Source: Caldicellulosiruptoraceae bacterium PP1
GTDB taxonomy: Bacteria > Bacillota > Thermoanaerobacteria > Caldicellulosiruptorales > Caldicellulosiruptoraceae
Length of the DNA: 64,000 nucleotides
Direction: 5' to 3'
Assembly: GCA_041320695.1 (NCBI GenBank)
Contig: JBGGOQ010000011.1
Coordinates: 1-64,000, forward strand
The notes under the pieces were generated by a model that saw nothing but the letters and a program-made list of their open reading frames with translations, had not been told where the DNA came from and made no database searches. The stretch's first letter is position 1, and each line of letters begins with the position of its first letter. Of this stretch, positions 39,819 through 48,827 are shown piece by piece. Both the position numbers and the translations under genes were made by a program.

Positions 39819-40490
39819 TTATTGTTGTAATGCCTCTTTCGGACATACATTTACACATTGTCCACATTTTATACAATTTGCATCTATAACTTTTCCAATG
39901 TCCTTATATTTATAAACTTTTACTTCCATTAAGCATTTTTTATTACATAACTTACAGCCAACGCAATTATTCTTGTTAATTAATAATGATCTATTTTTTT
40001 TGCCAATTAAGCCACTTAAAGTCCCCATTGGACATATTGAACACCATGTTCTTGGTTTATAGATTATACCTAAAGCTATTGCTATGACCGTAGTTATTAA
40101 AAGTAGCCTTACCATACATTCACCAAATAACAACACGTTGCCATTGCTTCTAATATAATTTGTAATCATTAAAAACATTAATATTATAATAATTGATATC
40201 TTAAACCATTTTGCCTTCATAATTTTGGGTATCTTTTTATTTTTACTCAAAAGGCTAATATAAGCATCTAAAAAAGCTCCCCTTGGACACATTTTACCAC
40301 ACCAAATTCTACCTTTATAAAGACTAAGTAATAGTGCTCCTAACATACAACCAAAAATGGTTAACCCAAATAATGGATTCACATAACCTATTACTATAAC
40401 AATAGGGACAATTAATCCAATTATCCTTTTGTATTTTGCTTCTTTTACTTTTTTATCAGTTTCTTTTGTGTTTTTTAATATATATTTCAT
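39819..40490 (-). CDS. NapH/NosR-type polyferredoxin membrane protein
   Basis: This 223-residue protein has about four membrane helices and four cysteine motifs: WCGKMCPRG and WCSICPMG on the membrane loops, then CVGCKLCNKKC and CIKCGQCVNVCP as a C-terminal two-cluster ferredoxin. The layout matches NapH/CcoG-like electron carriers that pass electrons across or along the membrane. Its partner is unknown; no reductase gene is adjacent. GGGGGTGG precedes the ATG, and a promoter (40534-40562) with a symmetric element in its spacer suggests its own control. Confidence 0.85.
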   Translation of the reverse strand: MKYILKNTKETDKKVKEAKYKRIIGLIVPIVIVIGYVNPLFGLTIFGCMLGALLLSLYKGRIWCGKMCPRGAFLDAYISLLSKNKKIPKIMKAKWFKISIIIILMFLMITNYIRSNGNVLLFGECMVRLLLITTVIAIALGIIYKPRTWCSICPMGTLSGLIGKKNRSLLINKNNCVGCKLCNKKCLMEVKVYKYKDIGKVIDANCIKCGQCVNVCPKEALQQ

Positions 40491-40533
40491 TTTGCCACCC
40501 CCAAGTAGTATAAATTTAAGTTGCAGGTTATAT

Positions 40534-40562
40534 TATATACTCTACATGGGTATGGTAGTCAA
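40534..40562 (-). promoter_or_regulatory. Promoter of the polyferredoxin gene
   Basis: TTGACT (40557-40562) and TATATA (40534-40539) are 17 bases apart on the minus strand. The spacer contains CTAC...GTAG flanking ATGGGTAT, an imperfect dyad that could be a metal- or redox-sensor site. Confidence 0.5.
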
Positions 40563-40626
40563 CTGACATCATTAATAAAATCATTTATGAAACTTTACTT
40601 TTTTTAGTATATCATGCTTATATATT

Positions 40627-40857
40627 CTATGTTTCAAAAAACCATTTCCCATCTTCATAAAAAAGATATATTTCTTTTCCTAATACCCTACATTTATATC
40701 TTATTCCTTGTCCACCAACTTTTAGGCTGGCGGCTTTCCTCTTTTCACAAACCTTATCTATTTTGTATTTTTTGCCATTTTCCCAAACAAAATATACAGG
40801 TTCCATGTCACCCTCTTTTGTAAAACGAGCATAAACATCTAAAAATATTTTTTGCAT
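40627..40857 (-). CDS. Small conserved protein encoded next to DinB
   Basis: This 76-residue basic protein (MQKIFLDVYARFTKEG, YFVWENGKKYKIDKVCEKRKA, KCRVLGKEIYLFYEDGKWFF) is predicted to be all-beta, with many Lys and aromatic residues. I recall comparable small proteins next to Y-family polymerase genes in other Firmicutes, but no function is known to me. AAGGTAGGG precedes the ATG. It starts 23 bases after the dinB stop, so both belong to one LexA-controlled unit. Confidence 0.75.
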   Translation of the reverse strand: MQKIFLDVYARFTKEGDMEPVYFVWENGKKYKIDKVCEKRKAASLKVGGQGIRYKCRVLGKEIYLFYEDGKWFFET

Positions 40858-40880
40858 TGTACCCTACCTTCCTTTATTTT

Positions 40881-42119
40881 TTATCTAAAATATGAGATAG
40901 GATGAATGATATTCTCCTCAATTGGATTAGCATTAAGCTTAGGATTTATAAGCATCAAAGCTCTTTGGATAGAATAATGTCCAAATCTTTTTCTTATATC
41001 ATCTACTCTTTTTTCTATCTCCTCTTTTTTAAACCTTCTATAACCTTCAAATACATCCATTTGCATGGGTATATCAGAAGGTACTAAATTGGTTGTTCTT
41101 ATACCCAAAGACCTTATAGGATATATCCAATTCCAATTTTTCGTAAATATCTCAAAGGCCTTTTTAGCAATTTCATCTGATATATATGTTGGTGTTTCCA
41201 TAGTTTCTTGTCGCTCTATTGAAAATAAATTATTATCCCTGATATATATCTGTATCGTTCTACATTTAAAATGGTGCTTTCTTAGTCTTTCAGCAACACT
41301 TTCAGCAAGAACGTAAAAAACATATAAAACATCACTATTGTTGTTTAAATCATAGGGTAATGTCATACTATTACCTATCCCTTTTATTGAAGTTTCTAAG
41401 CTGTTTGGTATAATAGGAGTATTATCAAGTCCATTTGCAAAATTCCAAATTATTTCTCCCCATTTACCAAACATTGATTTTAAAACATGTATTGGAGTAT
41501 TTGCTAATCTTCCAATAGTAGTTATATTTACTTTATATAGTTTTGCTTTAGTTGCACTACCAATATATAGAAGATCTTCTACTGGTAAAGGCCAAACAAG
41601 TTTTTTATAATTCTCTTTTGTTATAACTGTTACAGCATCAGGTTTTTTAAGATCACTTCCAAGTTTTGCAAATATTTTATTAAACGAAACACCAATTGAC
41701 ACAGTAATTCCAAGTTCATCTTTCACTCTTTGTCTTATTTCATTTGCAATCTTTTCACCACTACCAAATACCTTTGCACTTTCGGTTACATCAAGCCAAC
41801 ATTCATCAATCCCGAAAGATTCTATTTTGTCTGTGTAGTCATTGTATATCTCCCTTGCCTCTTTCGAAAAGCGTAAATATAAAGAATAGTTTGGTTTTAC
41901 TACCACCAAAGGTGAGCACTTTTTCTTTGCTTGCCATATTACCTCCCCTGTCTTTATCCCATACTTTTTAGCTATATTGTTTTTTGCTAAAACAATTCCA
42001 TGTCTTAAATCAGGGTCTCCACATACTGCAACTGGTTTATCTCTTATCTCTGGATTATAAAGACACTCAACAGATGCATAGAAATTGTTTAAATCACAGT
42101 GTAATATTACTCTATCCAT
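40881..42119 (-). CDS. dinB: Y-family DNA polymerase IV
   Basis: This 412-residue translesion polymerase has the opening ILHCDLNNFYASVE with the first catalytic Asp, the YSLYLRFS motif and the second catalytic site SFGIDECWLD. A helix-hairpin-helix thumb and little-finger domain follow. The extended frame to 42140 has no ribosome binding site; GAGGGTG precedes ATG 42119. Two LexA boxes overlap its promoter, so it is SOS-induced. A beta-clamp peptide was not identified with confidence. Confidence 0.93.
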   Translation of the reverse strand: MDRVILHCDLNNFYASVECLYNPEIRDKPVAVCGDPDLRHGIVLAKNNIAKKYGIKTGEVIWQAKKKCSPLVVVKPNYSLYLRFSKEAREIYNDYTDKIESFGIDECWLDVTESAKVFGSGEKIANEIRQRVKDELGITVSIGVSFNKIFAKLGSDLKKPDAVTVITKENYKKLVWPLPVEDLLYIGSATKAKLYKVNITTIGRLANTPIHVLKSMFGKWGEIIWNFANGLDNTPIIPNSLETSIKGIGNSMTLPYDLNNNSDVLYVFYVLAESVAERLRKHHFKCRTIQIYIRDNNLFSIERQETMETPTYISDEIAKKAFEIFTKNWNWIYPIRSLGIRTTNLVPSDIPMQMDVFEGYRRFKKEEIEKRVDDIRKRFGHYSIQRALMLINPKLNANPIEENIIHPISYFR

Positions 42120-42133
42120 GCAATCACCCTCTA

Positions 42134-42187
42134 CGAACAATTGTTTGCATATATATTATACAAACAAATATTCGTATAGTAAAGAGG
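42134..42187 (-). promoter_or_regulatory. LexA-controlled promoter of dinB with two SOS boxes
   Basis: CGAACAATTGTTTG (42134-42147, plus strand) fits the Gram-positive LexA consensus CGAACRNRYGTTYG at nearly every position. A second box, CGAATATTTGTTTG on the minus strand (42161-42174), has one mismatch in the conserved arms. The two centres are 27 bases apart. A TATAAT -10 lies between them, and the second box fills the 17-base spacer behind a TTTACT -35. Confidence 0.85.
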
Positions 42188-42239
42188 TAATTTTTAGTAT
42201 TGATAAAAAATACTTTATAAGTGATGATAATATTTAAAT

Positions 42240-42284
42240 AAAAAAAGGATGCCTTTTTCTTTAACAAAAAGACACCCTTTAAAT
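42240..42284 (-). terminator. Terminator of the ABC exporter operon
   Basis: On the minus strand AAGGGTGTCTTTTT and AAAAAGGCATCCTT pair with two G-T pairs over 14 bp, followed by TTTTTTTATTT. Confidence 0.82.
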
Positions 42285-42287
42285 TAT

Positions 42288-44174
42288 TTATGCACTTATT
42301 TGTTCTGTTTCAAACTGACTGTTATAAAGGCTTGCATAAAATCCACCCTTTTTAAGTAGTTCCTCATGAGTTCCTTGTTCTACAATATCGCCATGGTTCA
42401 TTACAAGTATCAAATCAGCATCACGTATTGTAGAAAGCCTATGTGCTATAACAAAACTTGTTCGTCCTTTCATAAGATAATCCATAGCCTTTTGTATTTG
42501 TATCTCAGTAAGAGTATCAACAGAGCTTGTAGCTTCATCAAGAATAAGTATCTTAGGATTTTTTAGTATAGCTCTTGCAATAGTAATTAACTGTTTTTGC
42601 CCTTGTGAAATATTTGTTGTTTCTTCATTTAAAACCATATTATACCCACCAGGTAAGGTATGAACAAAACTATCTACATGAGCCGCCTTTGCTGCTTGTA
42701 TTACTTCTTGGTCTGTTGCATCAAGTCGGCCATATCTAATATTTTCCATTATAGTGTCATTATATAGCCAAGTATCTTGTAAAACCATTCCAAATAAAGA
42801 CCTCAAGTCTTTACGTGAAAAATCCTTAATGTTGTGTCCATCAATAAGAATAGCACCATCATTAACATCATAAAAACGCATCAAAAGTTTAACCATTGTA
42901 GTTTTTCCTGCACCAGTTGGTCCAACAATTGCTATTTTTTGTCCTGGTTTAATAAATGCAGAAAAATCATTAATTATTATCTTATCAGGATTGTATCCAA
43001 AATGAACATTCTTAAACTCAACAGAACCTTTTATATCATCTAAATTAATAGGTTTTGGAGTATCAGGTATTTCTTCTGATTCTCCCAAAAACTCAAATAC
43101 ACGTTCAGCACAGGCAGCAGTCTGCTGCAATATATTTGAAATATTTGCTATTTGAGCTATAGGTTGTGTAAATGAACGAATGTATTGAATAAAGGCTTGT
43201 ATATCACCAACTTCTATAGTTTTCTTAATTACAAGCCAACCACCCATAACAGTAACAACAACATATCCTAAATTTCCTATAAAGTTCATAATAGGCATCA
43301 TAATACTTGTTAAAAATTGCGACTTCCAAGATACAGTATAAAGCGAATTATTTAAGTTTTCAAATTTCTTAATACTCTTTTTTTCTCCATTGAATGCTTT
43401 AACAATATTATGTCCCCCGTACATCTCTTCAATATGTCCATTTAAATGTCCTAAATATTCTTGCTGTTCTTTAAAATACTTTTGAGAATATTTAATTATA
43501 ACGGCTACAAAAACAGAAGATAATGGAATTATAGCTAACGAAACTAATGTCATAAGCCAATTTATGCTGAGCATCATAATCAATACACCAATTACTGTTG
43601 TAACTGATGAAATTATTTGGGATAAACTTTGATTTAATGTCTGGCTTATAGTATCAACATCGTTGGTAATACGAGATAAAATCTCTCCTTGATTAGTGCT
43701 TTCAAAATATTTAAGTGGCATTCTATTTATCTTTTCTGATATTTCTTTTCTGAATCTATAAGTTACTTTCATCGAAACTCCAGACATTATCCATCCTTGT
43801 AAATATGCAAACAAAGAGCTTATTATATAAAGGCCTAAAAGTATAAGGATAATTCTACCAACATATTCAAAATCAATACCATTACCTGTTCCAGTTATTT
43901 TGCTCATTATTCCTTCAAATATCTTAGTGATAGCTTTACTTAGAATTTTAGGACCTACAATAGAAAATACTGCACTTGCTGCCGCAAATATAAATACAGT
44001 TATTATACCTAATTTATATTCACTAAGGTATTGAATAAGTTTTTTCATTGTTCCCTTAAAATCTCGTGCCTTTTCTCCAACAATCATCATTCCACCAGGC
44101 CTAGGTCCATGACCAGGTCTTCTTCTAGGACTATGTGATCTTGAATCATTTTTATTTATGTTTTGTTCGCTCAT
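42288..44174 (-). CDS. ABC exporter half-transporter, consensus-site subunit
   Basis: This 628-residue protein has six membrane helices after a disordered, Arg/Pro-rich N-terminus (about residues 1-35: SHSPRRRPGHGPRPGG) and a C-terminal ATPase. Walker A is GPTGAGKTT, the signature ISQGQKQLI, Walker B ILDEATSSVD and the H-loop IAHRLST, so this subunit is catalytically complete. It overlaps the upstream half-transporter by 4 bases (ATGA), and the two almost surely form a heterodimer. A MarR regulator precedes the operon, suggesting drug or toxin export. Confidence 0.9.
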   Translation of the reverse strand: MSEQNINKNDSRSHSPRRRPGHGPRPGGMMIVGEKARDFKGTMKKLIQYLSEYKLGIITVFIFAAASAVFSIVGPKILSKAITKIFEGIMSKITGTGNGIDFEYVGRIILILLGLYIISSLFAYLQGWIMSGVSMKVTYRFRKEISEKINRMPLKYFESTNQGEILSRITNDVDTISQTLNQSLSQIISSVTTVIGVLIMMLSINWLMTLVSLAIIPLSSVFVAVIIKYSQKYFKEQQEYLGHLNGHIEEMYGGHNIVKAFNGEKKSIKKFENLNNSLYTVSWKSQFLTSIMMPIMNFIGNLGYVVVTVMGGWLVIKKTIEVGDIQAFIQYIRSFTQPIAQIANISNILQQTAACAERVFEFLGESEEIPDTPKPINLDDIKGSVEFKNVHFGYNPDKIIINDFSAFIKPGQKIAIVGPTGAGKTTMVKLLMRFYDVNDGAILIDGHNIKDFSRKDLRSLFGMVLQDTWLYNDTIMENIRYGRLDATDQEVIQAAKAAHVDSFVHTLPGGYNMVLNEETTNISQGQKQLITIARAILKNPKILILDEATSSVDTLTEIQIQKAMDYLMKGRTSFVIAHRLSTIRDADLILVMNHGDIVEQGTHEELLKKGGFYASLYNSQFETEQISA

Positions 44175-46402
44175 GCCAATTCCTCCTCAGATAGCTGCGA
44201 TAATGCAATTTCCCTATATGTTTCACAGTTCTTTAATAATTCTTTGTGTTTACCTATACCAACTATTTCACCATCTTCAAGAACAATAATCTGATCAGCA
44301 TTAACAATAGTTGATACACGTTGAGATACCATAATAACTGTGCTCGATGTTAATCTTTCTTTTATAGCTTTCCGTAAAGCTGATTCTGTCTTAAAGTCAA
44401 GAGCAGAAAAGCTTTCATCAAAAATATAAATCTCTGGCTTCTTAATAAGTGCTCTTGCTATTGATAATCTCTGTTTTTGACCTCCAGAAACATTGGTTCC
44501 ACCTTGAGCAATTTCTGTTTCAAATTTCTTCGGTTTTTCATTTATAAATTCCATAGCTTGAGCAATTTCTGCTGCTTCTTTTATTTCTTCAAATGTGGCA
44601 TCTTCTTTACCATATCTTAAATTTGATTCAATAGTTCCACTAAATAACCAACTTTTTTGCGGAACGTAGCCTATTTTACTGCGTAATTCATGTTGTGTTA
44701 CATCCTTTATGTTTACTCCATCTATTAATATTTCCCCACTTGTTGGATCATAAAATCTCAATAATAAATTAATTAATGTTGTTTTCCCTGATCCAGTTCT
44801 ACCTATGATAGCAGTTGTTTGACCAGGAAGTATTTTAAAGTTTATGTTCTTTAGTGCATCTTCTTCAGCTCCAGGATATCTGAAAGAAACATTCTTAAAT
44901 TCAATTGTTCCAGACATATTCTTATTAAATTGTTTTGGTGTTTTTGGATCTATAATTGTCGGTTCTGTGTTTAAAACTTCAGCAACACGATTAGCTGAAA
45001 CTGAAGCTCTAGGTATCATAATAAATAGCATAGAAAGCATTAGGAAAGAGAATATAATCTGCATTGCATATTGCATAAATGCCATCATATCGCCAACTTG
45101 CATGCTTGAGTTTTGTATTTGGTGTGCTCCAACCCATACAATTAGTATTGAAACACCATTCATAATAAACATCATAGCTGGAAACAAAACTGCCATAGCA
45201 CGATTTACAAAGAGTCCAACTTTAGTTATATCTGTGTTAGCTTTATCAAATCTATCCTCTTCAAATTTTTGATTATTAAATGCCCTTATAACCATTATTC
45301 CTGAAAGATTTTCTCTTATTACAAGGTTTAGTCTGTCAATCAGCTTTTGCATAAGCATAAACTTAGGCATAGCAATTGAAAATAATAATAATATTAGTCC
45401 TAACAAAACTATCACAGCTAAAGCAATAGTCCAAGACATTGATGAACTTTTTGCTAATGCCTTAAACACTCCACCTACGCCCATAATCGGTGCATAAAAA
45501 ATCATTCTTATCATAATTACCATTAGCATCTGCACTTGCGTTATATCATTTGTTGTTCGAGTGATCAAAGATGCTGTTGAGAACTTATCAAATTCAGCAT
45601 TTGAAAAATTCTCTACCTTTGTGAATACAAATTTTCTTAAATCTCTTGCTAAACCAGCAGCTACTTTAGCTGCAAAATACCCAATGAGAACTGTACACAA
45701 AGCACTAAGTAATGTTATTAAAAGCATTAAAAGTCCAGTTTTGATAATGTAGTTGTTCTGAATTTTATCTGTATTCATACCTATTGCTTTATACTCATCT
45801 TTTATTGCTGTTGTAGCAGCTTGTATAATCATATTATCCCCTAATGAAGCAAGCCTTTTATCCATTTGCTCACTTATCTTTTGCAGCTCACTTTGTGGTA
45901 GTTGTGACATAAGTGCAAAAATATCAATATTTGCTGGTATTTTTTGCCCATTAAATTCTAAAACTCCATTTTTTGCATTAGCTTTAGCCTTTTGAATTCC
46001 ATCTACTGTAACAATAGCTTTGGCTATTGGCAAGTTTATTTTATCAATCTCAGTTTTATCAATCTTCTTTAAAATATAAATAGGTTCTTTTGAAACTAAA
46101 GGATAATCTTTAACATATTTATCATAATCATTACTGGTATTATCTACTAATGTATAATTTTTTAAAACCTCTTCTTTATTTTCTTTACTCATGAACAAGA
46201 TTAGCTTATCCATTTGACTTTTTCTAACTGCAATAGGTACTGCATTTACAATACCTCCTTGCTGTATACCCTTATTAACAATATTCGACATATAATCAGG
46301 TAATGTAAGGTCTGCCATTGCTTGAATAAATATAAAAGTTATTGCAATTATTATTGTAATAACATAGGGCTTAAGATATTTAGTTAGTTTTAGCATTGTC
46401 AC
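44171..46402 (-). CDS. ABC exporter half-transporter with large extracytoplasmic insert and altered H-loop
   Basis: This 743-residue partner carries an insertion of about 170 residues between membrane helices 1 and 2 (about residues 50-215), probably outside the membrane. In the ATPase domain Walker A (GRTGSGKTT), signature (VSGGQKQRL) and Walker B (IFDESFSALD) look sound, but the H-loop reads VSQRVST, with Gln in place of the usual His. Asymmetric sites of this kind are common in heterodimeric exporters. Start is ambiguous between GTG 46402 and ATG 46396 behind GGAG. It follows marR by 32 bases. Confidence 0.88.
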   Translation of the reverse strand: MTMLKLTKYLKPYVITIIIAITFIFIQAMADLTLPDYMSNIVNKGIQQGGIVNAVPIAVRKSQMDKLILFMSKENKEEVLKNYTLVDNTSNDYDKYVKDYPLVSKEPIYILKKIDKTEIDKINLPIAKAIVTVDGIQKAKANAKNGVLEFNGQKIPANIDIFALMSQLPQSELQKISEQMDKRLASLGDNMIIQAATTAIKDEYKAIGMNTDKIQNNYIIKTGLLMLLITLLSALCTVLIGYFAAKVAAGLARDLRKFVFTKVENFSNAEFDKFSTASLITRTTNDITQVQMLMVIMIRMIFYAPIMGVGGVFKALAKSSSMSWTIALAVIVLLGLILLLFSIAMPKFMLMQKLIDRLNLVIRENLSGIMVIRAFNNQKFEEDRFDKANTDITKVGLFVNRAMAVLFPAMMFIMNGVSILIVWVGAHQIQNSSMQVGDMMAFMQYAMQIIFSFLMLSMLFIMIPRASVSANRVAEVLNTEPTIIDPKTPKQFNKNMSGTIEFKNVSFRYPGAEEDALKNINFKILPGQTTAIIGRTGSGKTTLINLLLRFYDPTSGEILIDGVNIKDVTQHELRSKIGYVPQKSWLFSGTIESNLRYGKEDATFEEIKEAAEIAQAMEFINEKPKKFETEIAQGGTNVSGGQKQRLSIARALIKKPEIYIFDESFSALDFKTESALRKAIKERLTSSTVIMVSQRVSTIVNADQIIVLEDGEIVGIGKHKELLKNCETYREIALSQLSEEELA

Positions 46403-46434
46403 ATCTTCTCCTTATATAAGTTTGTATCATATTA

Positions 46435-46875
46435 TTAGTCTTTTCTTCTTTCTAATACATTTTTTAATGTATTTAACCCCTCAAAAATTTTATCTAATTC
46501 CTCAGGTGTAGCCTTATTAATACTTTCTTCAAATCTTTTTTCAATGTCCTTAAAGTACTGTTGAAACATTTTTTCAAACTTTGAAGTTACTCTAACATAA
46601 ACAACTCTTCTGTCTTCAGTACTTCTCACCCTTTCTACAAGTTGCTGTTTTTCTAATCTGTCAATAATTCCAGATACAGTACTATTTGATAAGCCAATTT
46701 TTTCACTAAGATCACTTATTTTCATCTCTCCATAATGAGTTAATATTCCAATAAGCATACCCTGTGGTCCTGTAAGATCAAAATCTTTATATTGATATTC
46801 CACTCTTTGTTTAATCATTGACATAATCTGTTTTAACATCTTAAGTATTTTATAGCCATTGTTAACTTCTTCCAT
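46435..46875 (-). CDS. MarR-family transcriptional regulator
   Basis: This 146-residue winged-helix protein has the MarR core LSEKIGLSNSTVSGIIDRLEKQQLVER and the wing RSTEDRRVVYVRVT. It is the first gene of the operon with the two ABC half-transporters and is likely their ligand-sensing repressor. GAGGGTGG precedes the ATG. Confidence 0.9.
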   Translation of the reverse strand: MEEVNNGYKILKMLKQIMSMIKQRVEYQYKDFDLTGPQGMLIGILTHYGEMKISDLSEKIGLSNSTVSGIIDRLEKQQLVERVRSTEDRRVVYVRVTSKFEKMFQQYFKDIEKRFEESINKATPEELDKIFEGLNTLKNVLERRKD

Positions 46876-46919
46876 AATTCACCACCCTCAAAAATTATTT
46901 TCTATTCATATTTTTTGCA

Positions 46920-46973
46920 TAGAAATATTTTGTGTGCGAAATATATTTTAATTCTATTTAATATATTTGTCAA
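46920..46973 (-). promoter_or_regulatory. Promoter and candidate operator of the marR-ABC operon
   Basis: TTGACA (46968-46973) and TAAAAT (46945-46950) are exactly 17 bases apart on the minus strand. Just downstream TTTCGCACA and TATGCAAA lie as the outer arms of an imperfect dyad of about 28 bases, where a MarR dimer would block transcription. Confidence 0.65.
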
Positions 46974-47068
46974 GCATATAAAAAACTTTTTATATCCTTG
47001 CCATTTTCTATAAAAATAAATAAAATGGTTATTAAGATTATTTTTCACTATCAGGAGGTTATAAATTA

Positions 47069-48772
47069 ATGAACTATAAAGAAATGTATAATATGTGGCT
47101 TAACTTTGATCCTGAAACAAAAAAAGAGCTTGAAAACCTTGATGAAAACGAAATCAAAGAAAGATTCTATAGAGAGCTTGAATTTGGTACAGGAGGACTA
47201 AGAGGCATAATTGGTGCTGGAACAAATAGAATGAATATATATACTGTTAGAAAAGCAACACAAGGTCTTGCTAACTATATCAATAAACAAAATATTAAAG
47301 ATGCAAAGGTTGCAATAGCTTATGATTCAAGAAAGTTTAGTGATGTTTTTGCAAAAGAAGCAGCCTTAGTATTAAATGCAAATGGAATAAAGACATATAT
47401 ATATAAAGAACTAAAACCTACTCCAATGCTTTCTTATGCAGTTAGACATTTAAACGCAACAGCAGGTATTGTAATAACTGCAAGTCATAATCCAAAGCAA
47501 TACAATGGTTACAAAGTTTATTGGTCTGATGGTGGACAGATTACAGAAGAACATGCTGAAGGGATTTTAAAAGAAATTAATGCTGTTGATTATAATAATA
47601 TTAAAAAATTAGAATTAGAAAATGCTATACAAAAAGGGCTTTTTAATTATATTGAAGATGAAGTTGAAGCAAAATATGTTGAACTTGTAAAAGGTCTTAC
47701 TGTTAACAAAGATATTGTTGAAAAAGTTAAAGATAATTTGAAAGTTATATATACTCCTTTACACGGAACTGGTAATAAGCCTGTACGAAGGGTTTTAAGT
47801 GAACTTGGATACAAAAATGTATATGTTGTAAAAGAACAAGAAAATCCTGATCCTAATTTTTCAACAGTTAAATACCCTAACCCAGAAGAACATGAGGTTT
47901 TTACAAGAGCAATTGAAATGGCAAAAGATATTGAAGCAGACTTAATTATTGGAACAGACCCAGATTGTGATAGAGTTGGGGTTGTTGTTAAGAATAAAGA
48001 AGGAGAATATGTAGTTTTAACTGGTAATCAAACAGGAGCACTCTTAACACATTATATCTTAGAAAACCTAAAGCAGACAAATACAATGCCACTAAATCCA
48101 ACTATTGTGAAAACCATTGTAACTACTGAAATGGCAAGAAAGATTACACAAAGTTATAATGCACATATTATTGATGTTCTAACAGGATTTAAATATATTG
48201 GTGAAAAGATAAAAGAGTTTGAAGAAACAAATAGCAATAGCTTTGTTTTTGGATTTGAAGAAAGTTATGGATATTTAGCAGGAACATTTGTTAGAGATAA
48301 AGATGCCGTTATAGCTTCTATGTTGATATGTGAGATGGCTGGATACTATAAATTAAAAGGTATGAGCCTTTATGAAGGCCTTATTTCCTTATATGAAAAA
48401 TATGGATATTATAAAGAAGATTTAAAATCAATAACCCTTGAAGGTATAGAAGGCAGTGAAAAAATAAAATCCATAATGGAAATGCTAAGATCAAATACAC
48501 CAAAAAGTATTGCAAATTTAGAAGTAGTAAAAGTAAAGGATTATCTATATAGCATCGATAAAGATTTAAAAACAAATAGTACCTCTACAATACTTCTTCC
48601 AAAATCAAATGTTATTCAGCTTGTTTTAGAAGACGAGAGCATTGTAACAGCAAGACCTTCAGGTACTGAACCAAAGATAAAATTTTATTTTGCTACATCA
48701 AGTAAAACACTCGAAGATGCAAATTTGAAGCTTAATAATATTAAAGAAGATTTCTTGAATTTGATAAAATAA
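47069..48772 (+). CDS. pgcA: Phosphoglucomutase/phosphomannomutase
   Basis: This 567-residue alpha-D-phosphohexomutase interconverts glucose-1-phosphate and glucose-6-phosphate (or the mannose pair). The phosphoserine loop TASHNPKQYNGYK, the metal-binding loop TDPDCDRVG, the sugar-binding FGFEESYGYLAG and the phosphate-binding RPSGTEPKIK are all intact. It links glycogen (glgA), GDP-mannose (manC) and galactose catabolism. CAGGAGG precedes the ATG, and a bidirectional terminator follows. Confidence 0.94.
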   Translation: MNYKEMYNMWLNFDPETKKELENLDENEIKERFYRELEFGTGGLRGIIGAGTNRMNIYTVRKATQGLANYINKQNIKDAKVAIAYDSRKFSDVFAKEAALVLNANGIKTYIYKELKPTPMLSYAVRHLNATAGIVITASHNPKQYNGYKVYWSDGGQITEEHAEGILKEINAVDYNNIKKLELENAIQKGLFNYIEDEVEAKYVELVKGLTVNKDIVEKVKDNLKVIYTPLHGTGNKPVRRVLSELGYKNVYVVKEQENPDPNFSTVKYPNPEEHEVFTRAIEMAKDIEADLIIGTDPDCDRVGVVVKNKEGEYVVLTGNQTGALLTHYILENLKQTNTMPLNPTIVKTIVTTEMARKITQSYNAHIIDVLTGFKYIGEKIKEFEETNSNSFVFGFEESYGYLAGTFVRDKDAVIASMLICEMAGYYKLKGMSLYEGLISLYEKYGYYKEDLKSITLEGIEGSEKIKSIMEMLRSNTPKSIANLEVVKVKDYLYSIDKDLKTNSTSTILLPKSNVIQLVLEDESIVTARPSGTEPKIKFYFATSSKTLEDANLKLNNIKEDFLNLIK

Positions 48773-48775
48773 TAA

Positions 48776-48815
48776 ATAAAGGGTGTTCTTTTTAATTCCA
48801 GGACACCCTTTATTT
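48776..48815. terminator. Bidirectional terminator between pgcA and the GH36 gene
   Basis: AAAGGGTGT(TC) and (GG)ACACCCTTT pair across an AT-rich loop with T runs on both sides, between two converging genes. Confidence 0.82.
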
Positions 48816-48827
48816 GTAAACTAATAA

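Noticed and set aside
44844-45272. Plus-strand open frame opposite the ABC exporter gene
   Set aside because: It mirrors the codon pattern of the real ABC gene on the other strand and has no ribosome binding site.
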